DNA of 64,000 nucleotides from Streptomyces syringium (GCF_017876625.1 NZ_JAGIOH010000001.1:1674001-1738000); one strand, 5' to 3'; shown: positions 53,289 through 61,974, counted from the first letter of the stretch. Notes: generated from the letters alone by a model not told the origin. Made by a program: numbers and translations.

Positions 53289-54347
53289 CTAGGCGAGCCC
53301 CGCCCGCTCCAGGGCGTCGACGCCGGCCCGCAGGCTCGCGATCCGCTCGTCGAGGGTGAACCCGGCGGGGGCCAGCGACAGTGTGGTGACCCCGGCCTCC
53401 GCGTAGGCCTGCATCCGGTCGGCGACGCGCTCCACCGGGCCGAGCAGGGTGGTGGAGTCGATCAGCTCGCGCGGCACCGCGGCCGCGGCGCCCGCCTTGT
53501 CGCCGGAGAGGTACTTCTCCTGGATCTCGGCGGCCGCCTTCTCGTACCCCATGCGCTGGGCGAGCTTGTTGTAGAAGTTCTGCTTGGCGCTGCCCATGCC
53601 GCCGACGTAGAGGGCGGTGTACGGGCGGAAGAGGTCCGCGAGGGCGTTCACGTCGTCGCCGACGGCCATGGGCACGGTCGGCACGAGGTCGAAGCCGTCG
53701 AGGTCCTTGCCCGCCTTCGCGCGTCCGGCCCGCAGGGCGCCCAGGGTGGTCTCCTCGGCGTGCTCGGGGGCGAAGAAGACGACGAGGGCGCCGTCGGCGA
53801 TCTCGCCGGTCTGCTCCAGGTTCTTCGGGCCGATGGCCGCGATGTAGAGCGGGATGTGCTCGCGCACCGGGTGGACGGTGAGCTTGATGGGCTTACCCGG
53901 GCCGCCCGGCAGCGGCAGCGTCCAGTGGTCGCCGTCGTGGGCGACGCGCTCACGGGACATGGCCTTGCGGATGATCTCGACGTACTCACGGGTGCGGGCG
54001 AGCGGCTTGTCGAACTTCACGCCGTACCAGCCCTCGGAGACCTGCGGGCCGGAGACGCCGAGGCCGAGGCGGAAGCGGCCGCCGGAGAGCGAGTCGAGGG
54101 TCGCGGCCGTCATGGCCGTCATCGTGGGCGTACGGGCCGGGATCTGGAAGATCGCCGAACCGACGTCGATCCGTTCGGTCTGCGCCGCGACCCAGGAGAG
54201 CACCGTGGGCGCGTCGGAGCCGTACGCCTCGGCCGCCCAGCAGACCGCGTAGCCCAGCCGGTCGGCCTCGCGGGCGACCGCGAGGTTGTCCGCGTCCGTC
54301 CCGGCTCCCCAGTAGCCGAGGTTGATTCCGAGCCTCATCCGAGCCAT
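53289..54347 (-). CDS. LLM-class F420-dependent oxidoreductase
   Basis: Flavin/F420-type enzyme of 352 residues with the luciferase-like TIM barrel: MRLGINLGYWGAGTDADNLAVAREADRLGYAVCWAAEAYGSDAPTVLSW at the N-terminus, SGGRFRLGLGVSGPQVSEGWYGVKFDKPLARTREYVEII in the middle and PLYIAAIGPKNLEQTGEIADG later. The pattern is that of the F420-dependent branch (MER/FGD-like) in actinobacteria. Substrate unknown. Ends at repeat copy 3 and is divergent from the aldo/keto reductase. Confidence 0.9.
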   Translation of the reverse strand: MARMRLGINLGYWGAGTDADNLAVAREADRLGYAVCWAAEAYGSDAPTVLSWVAAQTERIDVGSAIFQIPARTPTMTAMTAATLDSLSGGRFRLGLGVSGPQVSEGWYGVKFDKPLARTREYVEIIRKAMSRERVAHDGDHWTLPLPGGPGKPIKLTVHPVREHIPLYIAAIGPKNLEQTGEIADGALVVFFAPEHAEETTLGALRAGRAKAGKDLDGFDLVPTVPMAVGDDVNALADLFRPYTALYVGGMGSAKQNFYNKLAQRMGYEKAAAEIQEKYLSGDKAGAAAAVPRELIDSTTLLGPVERVADRMQAYAEAGVTTLSLAPAGFTLDERIASLRAGVDALERAGLA

Positions 54348-54487
54348 GCGGGCGCCCCTTACCGATCAGTAACGTCGTTGTTCCGGGGACTGTAGCGCGC
54401 CGACCTGGGGTACGTCACCGGCGCTGTGCACAGGCGGCTGTCCACAGGCGGCCACGGGCCCGGCCCCGGCCAGTAACCTCAGCGCTC

Positions 54488-55471
54488 ATGGAGTCAAGGC
54501 ATCTCGGCCGCACGGGACTGCGGGTTTCGAGGATCGGGCTCGGCACCCTCACCTGGGCCCGGGACACCGGCGAATTCGACGCCGCCGAGCAGCTCAAGGT
54601 GTTCTGGGAGGCGGGCGGCACCCTCGTCGACACCGCCGACGTCTACGCGGACGGCGGCGCGGAGTACCTCCTCGGCCGGCTGATGGAGGACCTCGTGCCG
54701 CGCCGCGATCTGGTCGTCGCGACCAAGGCGGGCAGCGTCCCGGACCCGGGCCGGCGCTTCGACGGCTCGCGGGGGCATCTGCTCTCGGCGCTCGACGCCT
54801 CGCTGACCCGGCTGGGCACGGACTACGTCGACCTGTGGCAGATCCACGCCTACGATCCCTTCACCCCGACCGAGGAGACGCTGCAGGCGCTCGACATGGC
54901 GGTGGGCAGCGGCCGGGCCCGCTATGCCGGGGTGTCCAACTTCTGCGGCTGGCAGCTCGCCAAGGCCGCCACCTGGCAGCTCGCCGGGCCGGGCACCCGT
55001 ACCCGGCTGGCCAGCACACAGATGGAGTACTCGCTGCTGCAGCGCGGCATCGAGCGCGAGGTGCTGCCCGCGGCGCTCGACCTGGGCATCGGGGTGCTGC
55101 CGTCCTCGCCGCTCGGCCGGGGCGTGCTGACGGGCAAGTACCGCCACGGGACGCCCGTCGACTCGCGGGGGGCCTCCGACCACCTCGCCCCCTTCGTCGA
55201 GCCCTATCTGGACGCCGACGCCACCCGCGTCGTCGACGCCGTCACCACGGCCGCCCACGGGCTCGCCACGACCCCTTTGCAAGTGGCTCTCGCGTGGGTG
55301 CGCGACCGCCCCGGCGTGGTCGCCCCGATCGTAGGCGCGCGGAACGCGACGCAGCTCGAAGCCGCGTTGTCAGTGGAGAGCCTTACTCTTCCAGACGAGA
55401 TCTGCCAGGCGCTCGACGATGTGTCGGCGCCCGTGCACCGCTATCCCGATCAGGACTGGAGCACGCTGTGA
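54488..55471 (+). CDS. Aldo/keto reductase
   Basis: NADPH-dependent reductase of 327 residues with a TIM barrel. Catalytic Asp and Tyr lie in LVDTADVYADGGAEYLLGRL, Lys in VVATKAG, and His in YVDLWQIHAYDPF; the cofactor region ends IVGARNATQLEAALS. It belongs to the YajO/Kv-beta-like branch. TAACCT lies eight bases before ATG, without Shine-Dalgarno. The stop overlaps the next start as GTGA, so this gene is translationally coupled to the RecD2-like gene, a curious pairing. Substrate unknown. Confidence 0.92.
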   Translation: MESRHLGRTGLRVSRIGLGTLTWARDTGEFDAAEQLKVFWEAGGTLVDTADVYADGGAEYLLGRLMEDLVPRRDLVVATKAGSVPDPGRRFDGSRGHLLSALDASLTRLGTDYVDLWQIHAYDPFTPTEETLQALDMAVGSGRARYAGVSNFCGWQLAKAATWQLAGPGTRTRLASTQMEYSLLQRGIEREVLPAALDLGIGVLPSSPLGRGVLTGKYRHGTPVDSRGASDHLAPFVEPYLDADATRVVDAVTTAAHGLATTPLQVALAWVRDRPGVVAPIVGARNATQLEAALSVESLTLPDEICQALDDVSAPVHRYPDQDWSTL

Positions 55472-57816
55472 GTACCGACCGCGACCCCCTCGCCGTCGAG
55501 GACGCGTCCGCGCCCTCCCCCGAGGAGGCCGCCCCGGCCGGGACGGGCGAGCCGGGCGACGCCGCGTCACCGGCCACCCCCGCCGACGACACCGGGGCCG
55601 GGACGGACGGCGACGGTCGTGAGGCCGAGGACGGCCCGCGGGAGGAACGGTCCCCGCAGGAGCAGCCTGCTCCGGCGGCCGAGGCCGGAGCCGGGGCAGG
55701 GGCCGGGACCCCCGCACCGGGCGGCGGCAGCCGGTCCGCCGCCGCGGAGGCGCTGGCGGCCGCGGTGCGGGCCGTGGAGAGCGGGGAGCGCCCGGCGGCG
55801 TCGTTCTTCACCGGGCCGTCCGGCGGCAGGCGTGCCGCCGGTGCGCCGGCGCCGGGCAGCGGCGCCTCCCCCCGGCCCGAGCGGGCCGCCGCACCCGCGC
55901 CGACGGCGGCCGCGGCCCCCGCTCCCCCGCGCCCGGCCCTGCACATCAGCGCCGAAGGGCTCGACGGCGTACGGCAGGTACTGACCGCGGGCGGCGCTCC
56001 CGAGACGCTGGCCGGGCAGGTGGTCGGCGTGCTCGGGGAGCAGGCCGCCGAGACCCTGCGCGACGACCCCTGGCAGTTGCTGGCCGTCCCGGGCGTGCGC
56101 CCGGAGCAGGCGGACGGCTTCGCGCGGGCGCTGCTGGGCGCGGAGTGCGGTCCGGGTGACGAGCGCCGGGGCCAGGCCCTGGTCGGCTGGCTGCTGGAGC
56201 GCGCCGCGCTGGCCGGGCACACCGTCCTGGAGGCGTCGGTGCTGCGCACCGCGCTCGGCAAGCAGTCCGTGCCGGAGCCGGACGAGGCGCTGCAGAGCGC
56301 GCTCGCGGAGGGCTCGGTGCTGGTGTTCCAGGAGGCCCTGGAGACCCCGGGTGCCGCCCGTCCCGAGCCGGACGGCTCGGAGACGGAGGTCCCGGTCCGG
56401 CTGCTGCTGGGACTGGACCGCTACGCGATGGCGGAGGAAAGCCTGGCCGACGGCCTCGCCCGGCTGATCAGCACCCTGGGCGCGGAGCCGGCGCCCGCCG
56501 CCGCGGAGGCCGAGGCGGTCGCGGACAGCGGTGAGGACGGGCAGGAGGCCGGAGCGGACGGTGCCGGCTCCGGTGCCGGCTCCCCCACCGACAGCGGCCC
56601 GGCGTCACCCGCGGCGGACCCCGGCACGGGCTCCGGTGCGGCCGCCCCCGACTGGGAGGCCGCCGCTGCCGCCGCGCCCTCCCCCTCCGCCGGTGAGCTG
56701 ATCCGGGCCGTCGCGTCCTCCGGGCTCGTGACGCACAGCGGTGGCGAGGCGGCCCGCGCGGAGCCCCTCGCCCTCGTCCTCGCGGCCCGCGCCCTGGGCC
56801 TGCGGGCCTGTGCCGCCGCGCACACCGAGGACGGCAAGCGGCGTCTCGTCGCGCTCGGCGACCCCGACGCGGTCACCGTCACCGGGCTGCTGTCCGGCCA
56901 GGAGGGCCCCGGGCGGGACGCCGAGGGCGCCCTCGCGCTCGATGTGCTCGCCGTACTGGACGCACCGCAGCTGGACGTGGAGACGGCGGCGATGCTGGTG
57001 GAGTCGCTGACGGACGGCACCCGGCTGGTGCTGAGCGGTGACCCCGGCGTGCTGTGGTCGGCCGGGCCGGGCCGGGTCTTCGCGGATGTGGTGGCCGCGC
57101 GGGCCTGCCCAGCGGTCGTCTCGCGCACCCCGGACGAGGGCCCGATCGGCGAGCTGGTGTCGGGGATCGGGGTCGGTGAGCTGACCACGGTGGACGCCCC
57201 CGGCAAGGAGGTCGTGATCGTCCCGGTCCGGGACGCGGGCGAAGCCGTCCACCGCACCGTGCAGCTCGTCGCGGACTCGGTGCCGCGCGCCATCGGCGTG
57301 CCCGCCGATCACACCCAGGTGATCACGCCGGGCCACGGCGGTGCCGTCGGCACCCGGGCGCTCAACGCGGCGCTGAAGGAGCGGCTCAACCCCGGGCCGG
57401 GCCGGTTCGGCGGCTTCGACCCGGGCGACCGCATCGCCTACGTACCGGCGCCGGGCCGTATGGTCCCCGGCACGGTCGTCTCGGCGGACGCGGCGGGGCT
57501 CCGGCTGGACTGCGCGGGCTCGCCCGTCGTCGTGCCGCCCGAGCGGGTGGGCGGCACGGTACGGCACGGCTGGGCCGTCACCGCGCACCAGGCGGCCGGT
57601 ACGCGCTGGCCGGCGGCCGTGGTGGTGCTGCCCGGCGACGCCGCCCAGGAGCTGACGAGGGCGTGGATCTACACCGCGTTCAGCCGGGGCGAGCGGCATC
57701 TGTCGGTCGTGCACGGCGTGGACCAGGCGCTGCCCCGCGCGGTGGCCGAGATCCCGGCGAAGGAGCGGACCACCCGGCTGCGGTCCTTGCTGCGGGCCCC
57801 ACAGTCCGAGGCGTGA
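55468..57816 (+). CDS. Degenerate RecD2-like protein with helix-hairpin-helix domain
   Basis: Protein of about 782 residues. The first 160 are disordered (Ala, Pro, Glu). A RecD2-type helix-hairpin-helix region follows (TLRDDPWQLLAVPGVRPEQADGFARALLG, then GDERRGQALVGWLLERAALAGHT). The helicase part aligns by eye to SF1B, but the Walker A loop is absent: the region reads ALGLRACAAAHTEDGKRRL near 450. Walker B VDEASMLD is replaced by LDAPQLDV near 497. Motifs VTAHQAAGTRWPAAVV (about 704) and IYTAFSRGERHLSVV (about 735) remain. Likely a non-catalytic DNA-binding descendant. GTG 55468 overlaps the reductase stop. Confidence 0.85.
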   Translation: MSTDRDPLAVEDASAPSPEEAAPAGTGEPGDAASPATPADDTGAGTDGDGREAEDGPREERSPQEQPAPAAEAGAGAGAGTPAPGGGSRSAAAEALAAAVRAVESGERPAASFFTGPSGGRRAAGAPAPGSGASPRPERAAAPAPTAAAAPAPPRPALHISAEGLDGVRQVLTAGGAPETLAGQVVGVLGEQAAETLRDDPWQLLAVPGVRPEQADGFARALLGAECGPGDERRGQALVGWLLERAALAGHTVLEASVLRTALGKQSVPEPDEALQSALAEGSVLVFQEALETPGAARPEPDGSETEVPVRLLLGLDRYAMAEESLADGLARLISTLGAEPAPAAAEAEAVADSGEDGQEAGADGAGSGAGSPTDSGPASPAADPGTGSGAAAPDWEAAAAAAPSPSAGELIRAVASSGLVTHSGGEAARAEPLALVLAARALGLRACAAAHTEDGKRRLVALGDPDAVTVTGLLSGQEGPGRDAEGALALDVLAVLDAPQLDVETAAMLVESLTDGTRLVLSGDPGVLWSAGPGRVFADVVAARACPAVVSRTPDEGPIGELVSGIGVGELTTVDAPGKEVVIVPVRDAGEAVHRTVQLVADSVPRAIGVPADHTQVITPGHGGAVGTRALNAALKERLNPGPGRFGGFDPGDRIAYVPAPGRMVPGTVVSADAAGLRLDCAGSPVVVPPERVGGTVRHGWAVTAHQAAGTRWPAAVVVLPGDAAQELTRAWIYTAFSRGERHLSVVHGVDQALPRAVAEIPAKERTTRLRSLLRAPQSEA

Positions 57817-57825
57817 GCTGACGGA

Positions 57826-57863
57826 TGACCCCGGGGCGGGCCGCCGCCCGCGCCCCGGGGTCA
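57826..57863. terminator. Hairpin between convergent genes
   Basis: TGACCCCGGGGCGGG... pairs with GCGCCCCGGGGTCA over about 16 bp with one bulge (57826-57863). Lies nine bases past the RecD2-like gene and 24 bases before the end of the convergent gene. Probable bidirectional terminator. Confidence 0.75.
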
Positions 57864-57886
57864 CCGCCCTCGGTGAGAGACGTCCC

Positions 57887-58618
57887 TCAGTGCCCGGGGC
57901 CCGGGGACCTCGCGGCCCCGTCCTGCTGCTCGGCACCGTCCGGGGCAGCCTCGTCGCCGTCCTCGTCGTCACCGTCCTCGTCGAGGTCGAGTTCCTCGTC
58001 GAAGACCGCGCTGACGTCGAAGCGGCAGATGACCCGCTGCGGATCGGCCTGGTCGAAGGGGGCGGACAGCCATTCACCGGGCTCGGCGGGGTCGTCGGCC
58101 GCCGCCACCCACAGGGTGGAATCGCCTTCCTCCAGGCCGAATTCCTTGTGCCGGGATGCGATCTCGTCCGGTTCGTACTCTCCGAAGAGCACCCCGAGGG
58201 CGGCGTGGACACTGCTGCCGACGAGGTCCGCCGCGTTCCCCGGCGAGCCCGGGGGCGCGTCGATGTCGGGATCGAGGTCGGCGACGCGCTGGGCCTGGGC
58301 GAGGAGCCGGTGTGGTTCGACCACCGCGTAGTCCCTGCGGATCAGCACACTGAGCGCGCTGGGCTCCTCGGGCCCGGCGTAGGCGGGCAGCGTGTCGTCA
58401 CCGGGGATCTCGAAGGGTGTGACCTCGTCATAGGCGTCGTACAACAGCTCGTCGTACGCCTCGGCTGTCGCGGCCAGCTCGTTGAACGCGGCGTAGACAG
58501 CCGGATCGGTCGCCCCCGATCGGTGTTCGACGGCATCGAGGTGGCGGTCCAGCGCGGCTTTGACCGCCTCGGCGGCGGCGCGTACCTCGGCAGCGGTTGG
58601 CTGCGCAGCATCAGACAT
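57887..58618 (-). CDS. Conserved acidic protein of unknown function
   Basis: Protein of about 243 residues. The N-terminal third is helical (SDAAQPTAAEVRAAAEAVKAALDRHLDAVEH); the middle is RRDYAVVEPHRLLAQAQRVADLD; near the end is a strongly acidic tail (DEELDLDEDGDDEDGDEA). There is no signal or membrane segment. The start at ATG 58618 is chosen because TAGCGT lies seven bases upstream and no Shine-Dalgarno is seen; an upstream GTG/ATG would run into the divergent gene. I do not recognise the family. Divergent from the small DUF5703-like gene with only 47 bases between. Confidence 0.75.
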   Translation of the reverse strand: MSDAAQPTAAEVRAAAEAVKAALDRHLDAVEHRSGATDPAVYAAFNELAATAEAYDELLYDAYDEVTPFEIPGDDTLPAYAGPEEPSALSVLIRRDYAVVEPHRLLAQAQRVADLDPDIDAPPGSPGNAADLVGSSVHAALGVLFGEYEPDEIASRHKEFGLEEGDSTLWVAAADDPAEPGEWLSAPFDQADPQRVICRFDVSAVFDEELDLDEDGDDEDGDEAAPDGAEQQDGAARSPGPGH

Positions 58619-58665
58619 AGTGCAGACGCTATCCGCACCGAGCCCGTTCCCGCACAATAGATGCG

Positions 58666-58854
58666 ATGCCGGAATACGAATTCTGTGATGTGTATGTGCC
58701 TCGAGGGGTCTCTCGAGGAGCAGCCACTCGCTTGCTGACCGACCATGCCGAGTACGGACACTGGGAGTTGGACCGACTGCGTCTTTATCCCGACGGCAGC
58801 CGCCGGGTGCGGCTGCGGCGTCGGATCATCCGCCAGGTGCGTGCCACGTGGTGA
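58666..58854 (+). CDS. Small basic protein (DUF5703-like)
   Basis: Protein of 62 residues, MPEYEFCDVYVPRGVSRGAAT at the N-terminus and a very basic end (RRVRLRRRIIRQVRATW). It looks like the DUF5703 family of short actinobacterial proteins with unknown role; the name is from memory. A single Cys at position 7. No Shine-Dalgarno is visible; CACAAT lies seven bases before ATG. Ends seven bases before a strong 16-bp hairpin. Confidence 0.75.
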   Translation: MPEYEFCDVYVPRGVSRGAATRLLTDHAEYGHWELDRLRLYPDGSRRVRLRRRIIRQVRATW

Positions 58855-58860
58855 AAGCGT

Positions 58861-58896
58861 ACGGAGCGGGCCCCGCCACTGCGGGGCCCGCTCCGT
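58861..58896. terminator. Terminator between the DUF5703-like gene and chpC
   Basis: Perfect 16-bp stem ACGGAGCGGGCCCCGC/GCGGGGCCCGCTCCGT with a 4-base loop, between convergent genes. Probably works in both directions. Confidence 0.85.
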
Positions 58897-58953
58897 GCTG
58901 TCGGCCTGGCTGCCGGTCCCGGACTAGTGCCGTCCGGGATCAAGCGGTGTGAT

Positions 58954-59811
58954 TCAGCCCTGCGCGGCACGCGCGCGGCGGTAGAGCACCGCGCCGCCGA
59001 GCAGGAGGCCCACGGCCGGGACCGCGATGCCGAGCTGGCCCGCACCGGTGTGCGCGAGCTCACTGGCCTTGGCCACCGGGAAGGAGGAGGCCTCCTCCTG
59101 GTGGGCGGCCTTCACCTCGGTGGGCGGCTTGGCGTGACCGGCCGGCTTGTGGCCGGGCTTCTCGGCCGTCGGGGTGTGCTTCGCCGGGGGCTTGTGACCG
59201 GGCTTCTCGGCGGGCGGGTTGTGCTTCGCCGGGGGCTCGTGCGGGGTCGGGTGGCCGGGCCGCTCGTGCGGCGGCTTGTGACCGGGACCCTGCGGGCCGT
59301 GACCGTGGGAGTGGCCGTTGTTGACGCACTCGTTGCCGGTGGCGGGGTTGCCGATGCCGACGACGTCGACGCTGTTCCCGCACGCGTTGACCGGCACCTG
59401 CACCGGCGCCTGGACGGTGTTGCCGGACGCGACGCCCGGCGAGCCGACGCTCTTGCCGTCGGCGCCGTGACCGCCGCCGTGGTGGCCGCCCTGGCCGTGA
59501 CCGTGGTGACCCTGGCCGTTGCCGTGGTTGCCGTGGCCCTTGTCACCGTGCTTGCCGTGGCCGCCGGACACGTTGGCGCACTTGTTGCCCGAGGCGGGGT
59601 TGAGCAGCCCGACCACGTTCACCGTGTTGCCACAGGCGTTGACCGGCACGTGCACCGGGACCTGGACGGTGTTGCCGGACGCGACGCCCGGGGAGTGCGC
59701 GGCGGTACCCATGGCACCCGAGTCCGCGTGTGCGGCGTAGCCGCTGGTCACGGCGAATACGCCGCTTGCCGCCGCTGCTGTGAGCAAGCCCTTCTTGGCG
59801 ACCTGTCGCAT
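58954..59811 (-). CDS. chpC: Long chaplin with two chaplin domains and sortase signal (ChpC-like)
   Basis: Secreted cell-surface protein of 285 residues that helps form the hydrophobic sheath of aerial hyphae. After a signal peptide (ending around AAHA-DS) it has two chaplin domains, residues about 40-82 and 123-165, each with SPGVASGNTVQ and a pair of Cys (60/78 and 144/162). Between them is a His/Gly-rich linker (about 83-118). A Pro/His-rich stalk follows, then the sortase signal LAHTG (252-256), a hydrophobic helix and RRARAAQG. Named chpC by gene order beside chpH; it could be another long chaplin. Confidence 0.93.
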   Translation of the reverse strand: MRQVAKKGLLTAAAASGVFAVTSGYAAHADSGAMGTAAHSPGVASGNTVQVPVHVPVNACGNTVNVVGLLNPASGNKCANVSGGHGKHGDKGHGNHGNGQGHHGHGQGGHHGGGHGADGKSVGSPGVASGNTVQAPVQVPVNACGNSVDVVGIGNPATGNECVNNGHSHGHGPQGPGHKPPHERPGHPTPHEPPAKHNPPAEKPGHKPPAKHTPTAEKPGHKPAGHAKPPTEVKAAHQEEASSFPVAKASELAHTGAGQLGIAVPAVGLLLGGAVLYRRARAAQG

Positions 59812-59949
59812 AGCTATTCCTTCTGCCTTCTACCAAGCGGAATGCGCACGGCCGAGTCGGCCGTGCGCCGAATACCCAGCAGCCCCGGAGCGCATGGCGC
59901 GCACTCCGGGGCCGCCTTGATTCACACCCTTACGGGCTGAGGAACAACG

Positions 59950-60183
59950 TCAGTGGTTGACGCAGGTGTTACCGAAGGTGGGGTTCAGCAGCCCGACGAT
60001 GTTGAGCGTGTTGCCACAGGCGTTGACCGGCACCGAGACCGGCACCTGGACGACATTGCCGGACGCGATGCCGGGCGAGTTGACTGCAGCTCCCTGGGCG
60101 CCCGAGTGCGCAGCGGCCACGCCCGCGCCGGCGAGCACGAGACCACTGGTGGCAGCCGCAGCAGCGACGACCTTCTTGAGCAT
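59950..60183 (-). CDS. chpH: Short chaplin (ChpH-like)
   Basis: Secreted 77-residue chaplin with a signal peptide (MLKKVVAAAAATSGLVLAGAG, cleavage near AAA-HS), and one chaplin domain (SPGIASGNVVQVPVSVPVNACGNTLNIVGLLNPTFGNTCVNH) with Cys56 and Cys74, which form a disulphide in known members. Short chaplins assemble into amyloid-like fibres that lower surface tension. GGAGGAACCC lies just before ATG. Named by position next to the long chaplin. Lies 138 bases upstream of chpC on the same strand. Confidence 0.94.
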   Translation of the reverse strand: MLKKVVAAAAATSGLVLAGAGVAAAHSGAQGAAVNSPGIASGNVVQVPVSVPVNACGNTLNIVGLLNPTFGNTCVNH

Positions 60184-60325
60184 GGGTTCCTCCTTGTTGG
60201 CAATGCGGTCCCAGCCGCGGACCGCATAGATGTAACGACGAGGAGGTGGGCGAGCTACGTGATGCTTTGGCCATTCACCCTTTCCGGTTAAGTGCGCGGC
60301 AGAAGCGCACACGTTGGCGAAATAC

Positions 60326-61660
60326 TCAGGCCTCGTCCAGGAACCGGTCGAGCACCCGCGCGCCGAACTTCAGTCCGTCGAGCGGCACTCGCTCGTCCAC
60401 ACCGTGGAACATCCCGGCGAAGTCCAGCTCCGGCGGCAGCTTGAGCGGCGCGAACCCGAAGCCGCGGATGCCCAGGTCGTCGAAGGACTTGGCGTCGGTG
60501 CCGCCCGAGAGCATGTACGGCACGGCACGCGCGATCGGGTCCTCGGCCCTGAGCGCCGTCTGCATGGCGTCGACCAGGTCGCCGTCGAAGGAGGTCTCCA
60601 GTGCCTTGTCGGCATGAACGTCCTCGCGCTTGACCTTTGGCCCGAGGATCCGGTCGAGGTCGGCAAGGAACTCCTCCTCGTACCCCGGCAGGAAGCGGCC
60701 GTCGACGTGGGCCGTCGCCTGCCCCGGGATCACATTGACCTTGTACCCCGCGCCGAGCATCGTCGGGGCGGCGGTGTTGCGCAGGGTCGCCCCGATGAGC
60801 TTCGCGATGCCGCCGAGCTTGGCGAGGGTGGCTTCCATGTCCTCGGGGTCGAGCGGGGTGCCGAGCGCGTCGGACAGCTCGTCGAGGAAGGACCGCACGG
60901 TCTTGGTCACCCGGACCGGGAACCGGTGCCGGCCGAGCCGGCCGACCGCCTCGCACAGCTCCGTGATCGCGTTGTCGGTGTTGGTCATGGAACCGTGCCC
61001 GGCGGTGCCCTCCACCGTGAGCCGCATCCAGTGCATGCCCTTCTGGGCGGTCTCCACCAGATACAGCCGCAGATTCTCGTTGACGGTGAAGGAGAAGCCG
61101 CCGACCTCGCTGATCGCCTCGGTCACCCCGTCGAAGAGCCCGGGGTGCTTGTCCACCAGGAAGCGGGCGCCGTAGGTGCCACCGGCCTCCTCGTCGGCGA
61201 GGAAGGCGAGGACGACGTCGCGCGGCGGCTTACGGCCGGAGCGCATCCGGTCGCGGACGACGGCGAGCGTCATCGCATCCATGTCCTTCATGTCGACCGC
61301 GCCGCGCCCCCACAGGCAGCCGTCCGCGATCTCGCCCGCGAAGGGGTGGTGGGTCCAGTCGTCGGCGTCGGCGGGCACGACGTCGGTGTGGCCGTGGATC
61401 AGCAGCGCGGGCCGGGAGGGGTCCTCGCCCTCGATCCGCGCCACCGTCGAGGCCCGCCCCTTGTGGGACTCGAAGATCTGGGGTTCGAGCCCCACCTCGG
61501 CGAGCTTCTCGGCGACGTACTCGGCGGCGGCGCGCTCGCCGGGGCCGGAGTGGTCGCCGTAGTTGCTGGTGTCGATCCGGATCAGATCACGACAGAGGTC
61601 GACGACCTCGTCCTCGGCGCTCGGGCCCGTTCCGCTACGGCCGGGCTTCGACTCGCTCAC
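60326..61660 (-). CDS. M20-family metallopeptidase
   Basis: Cytoplasmic zinc peptidase of about 444 residues (ArgE/DapE/CPG2 type). Zinc ligands are seen in LIHGHTDVVPADADDW and WGRGAVDMKDMDA, the catalytic Glu pair in FLADEEAGGTYGA and the last His near the C-terminus in SGGTDAKSF and GMFHGVDERV. The dimerisation domain includes TVEGTAGHGSMT. No signal peptide. GTG 61660 with GGAGGCAGC upstream is chosen; the upstream extension is not family-like. The substrate, probably a peptide or acylated amino acid, is not known. Confidence 0.92.
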   Translation of the reverse strand: MSESKPGRSGTGPSAEDEVVDLCRDLIRIDTSNYGDHSGPGERAAAEYVAEKLAEVGLEPQIFESHKGRASTVARIEGEDPSRPALLIHGHTDVVPADADDWTHHPFAGEIADGCLWGRGAVDMKDMDAMTLAVVRDRMRSGRKPPRDVVLAFLADEEAGGTYGARFLVDKHPGLFDGVTEAISEVGGFSFTVNENLRLYLVETAQKGMHWMRLTVEGTAGHGSMTNTDNAITELCEAVGRLGRHRFPVRVTKTVRSFLDELSDALGTPLDPEDMEATLAKLGGIAKLIGATLRNTAAPTMLGAGYKVNVIPGQATAHVDGRFLPGYEEEFLADLDRILGPKVKREDVHADKALETSFDGDLVDAMQTALRAEDPIARAVPYMLSGGTDAKSFDDLGIRGFGFAPLKLPPELDFAGMFHGVDERVPLDGLKFGARVLDRFLDEA

Positions 61661-61886
61661 GCTGCCTCCTCGTGGTTCGCCGCCGGGAGCCGCCACAGCC
61701 CGGCGGCCCCGGCGTGGGTCCACGGCCATCCTCTCTCTCCCACCCGCACAGCCCAAGGCCGCAATGCTGCCGACACACGCCCGTCACGAGTCCCCCGGGA
61801 GCGCCCGGCCGGGTGATCGAGCACCCCTGGATGTTTGCTATTGTTTTCCTTGTCGGAAGGGCAGCGGCCCCGAAGACAGACACCTT

Positions 61887-61974
61887 GTCCGGGTGGCGGA
61901 ATGGCAGACGCGCTAGCTTGAGGTGCTAGTGCCCTTTATCGGGCGTGGGGGTTCAAGTCCCCCCTCGGACACCA
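61887..61974 (+). tRNA. tRNA-Leu(GAG)
   Basis: 88 bases. Acceptor GTCCGGG pairs with CTCGGAC; the anticodon stem CTAGC/GCTAG holds loop TTGAGGT with anticodon GAG, reading CUC/CUU. A long variable arm (GCCC/GGGC) marks a class II tRNA, the T stem is GGGGG/CCCCC around TTCAAGT, and 3' CCA is encoded. A strong terminator follows. Confidence 0.96.
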
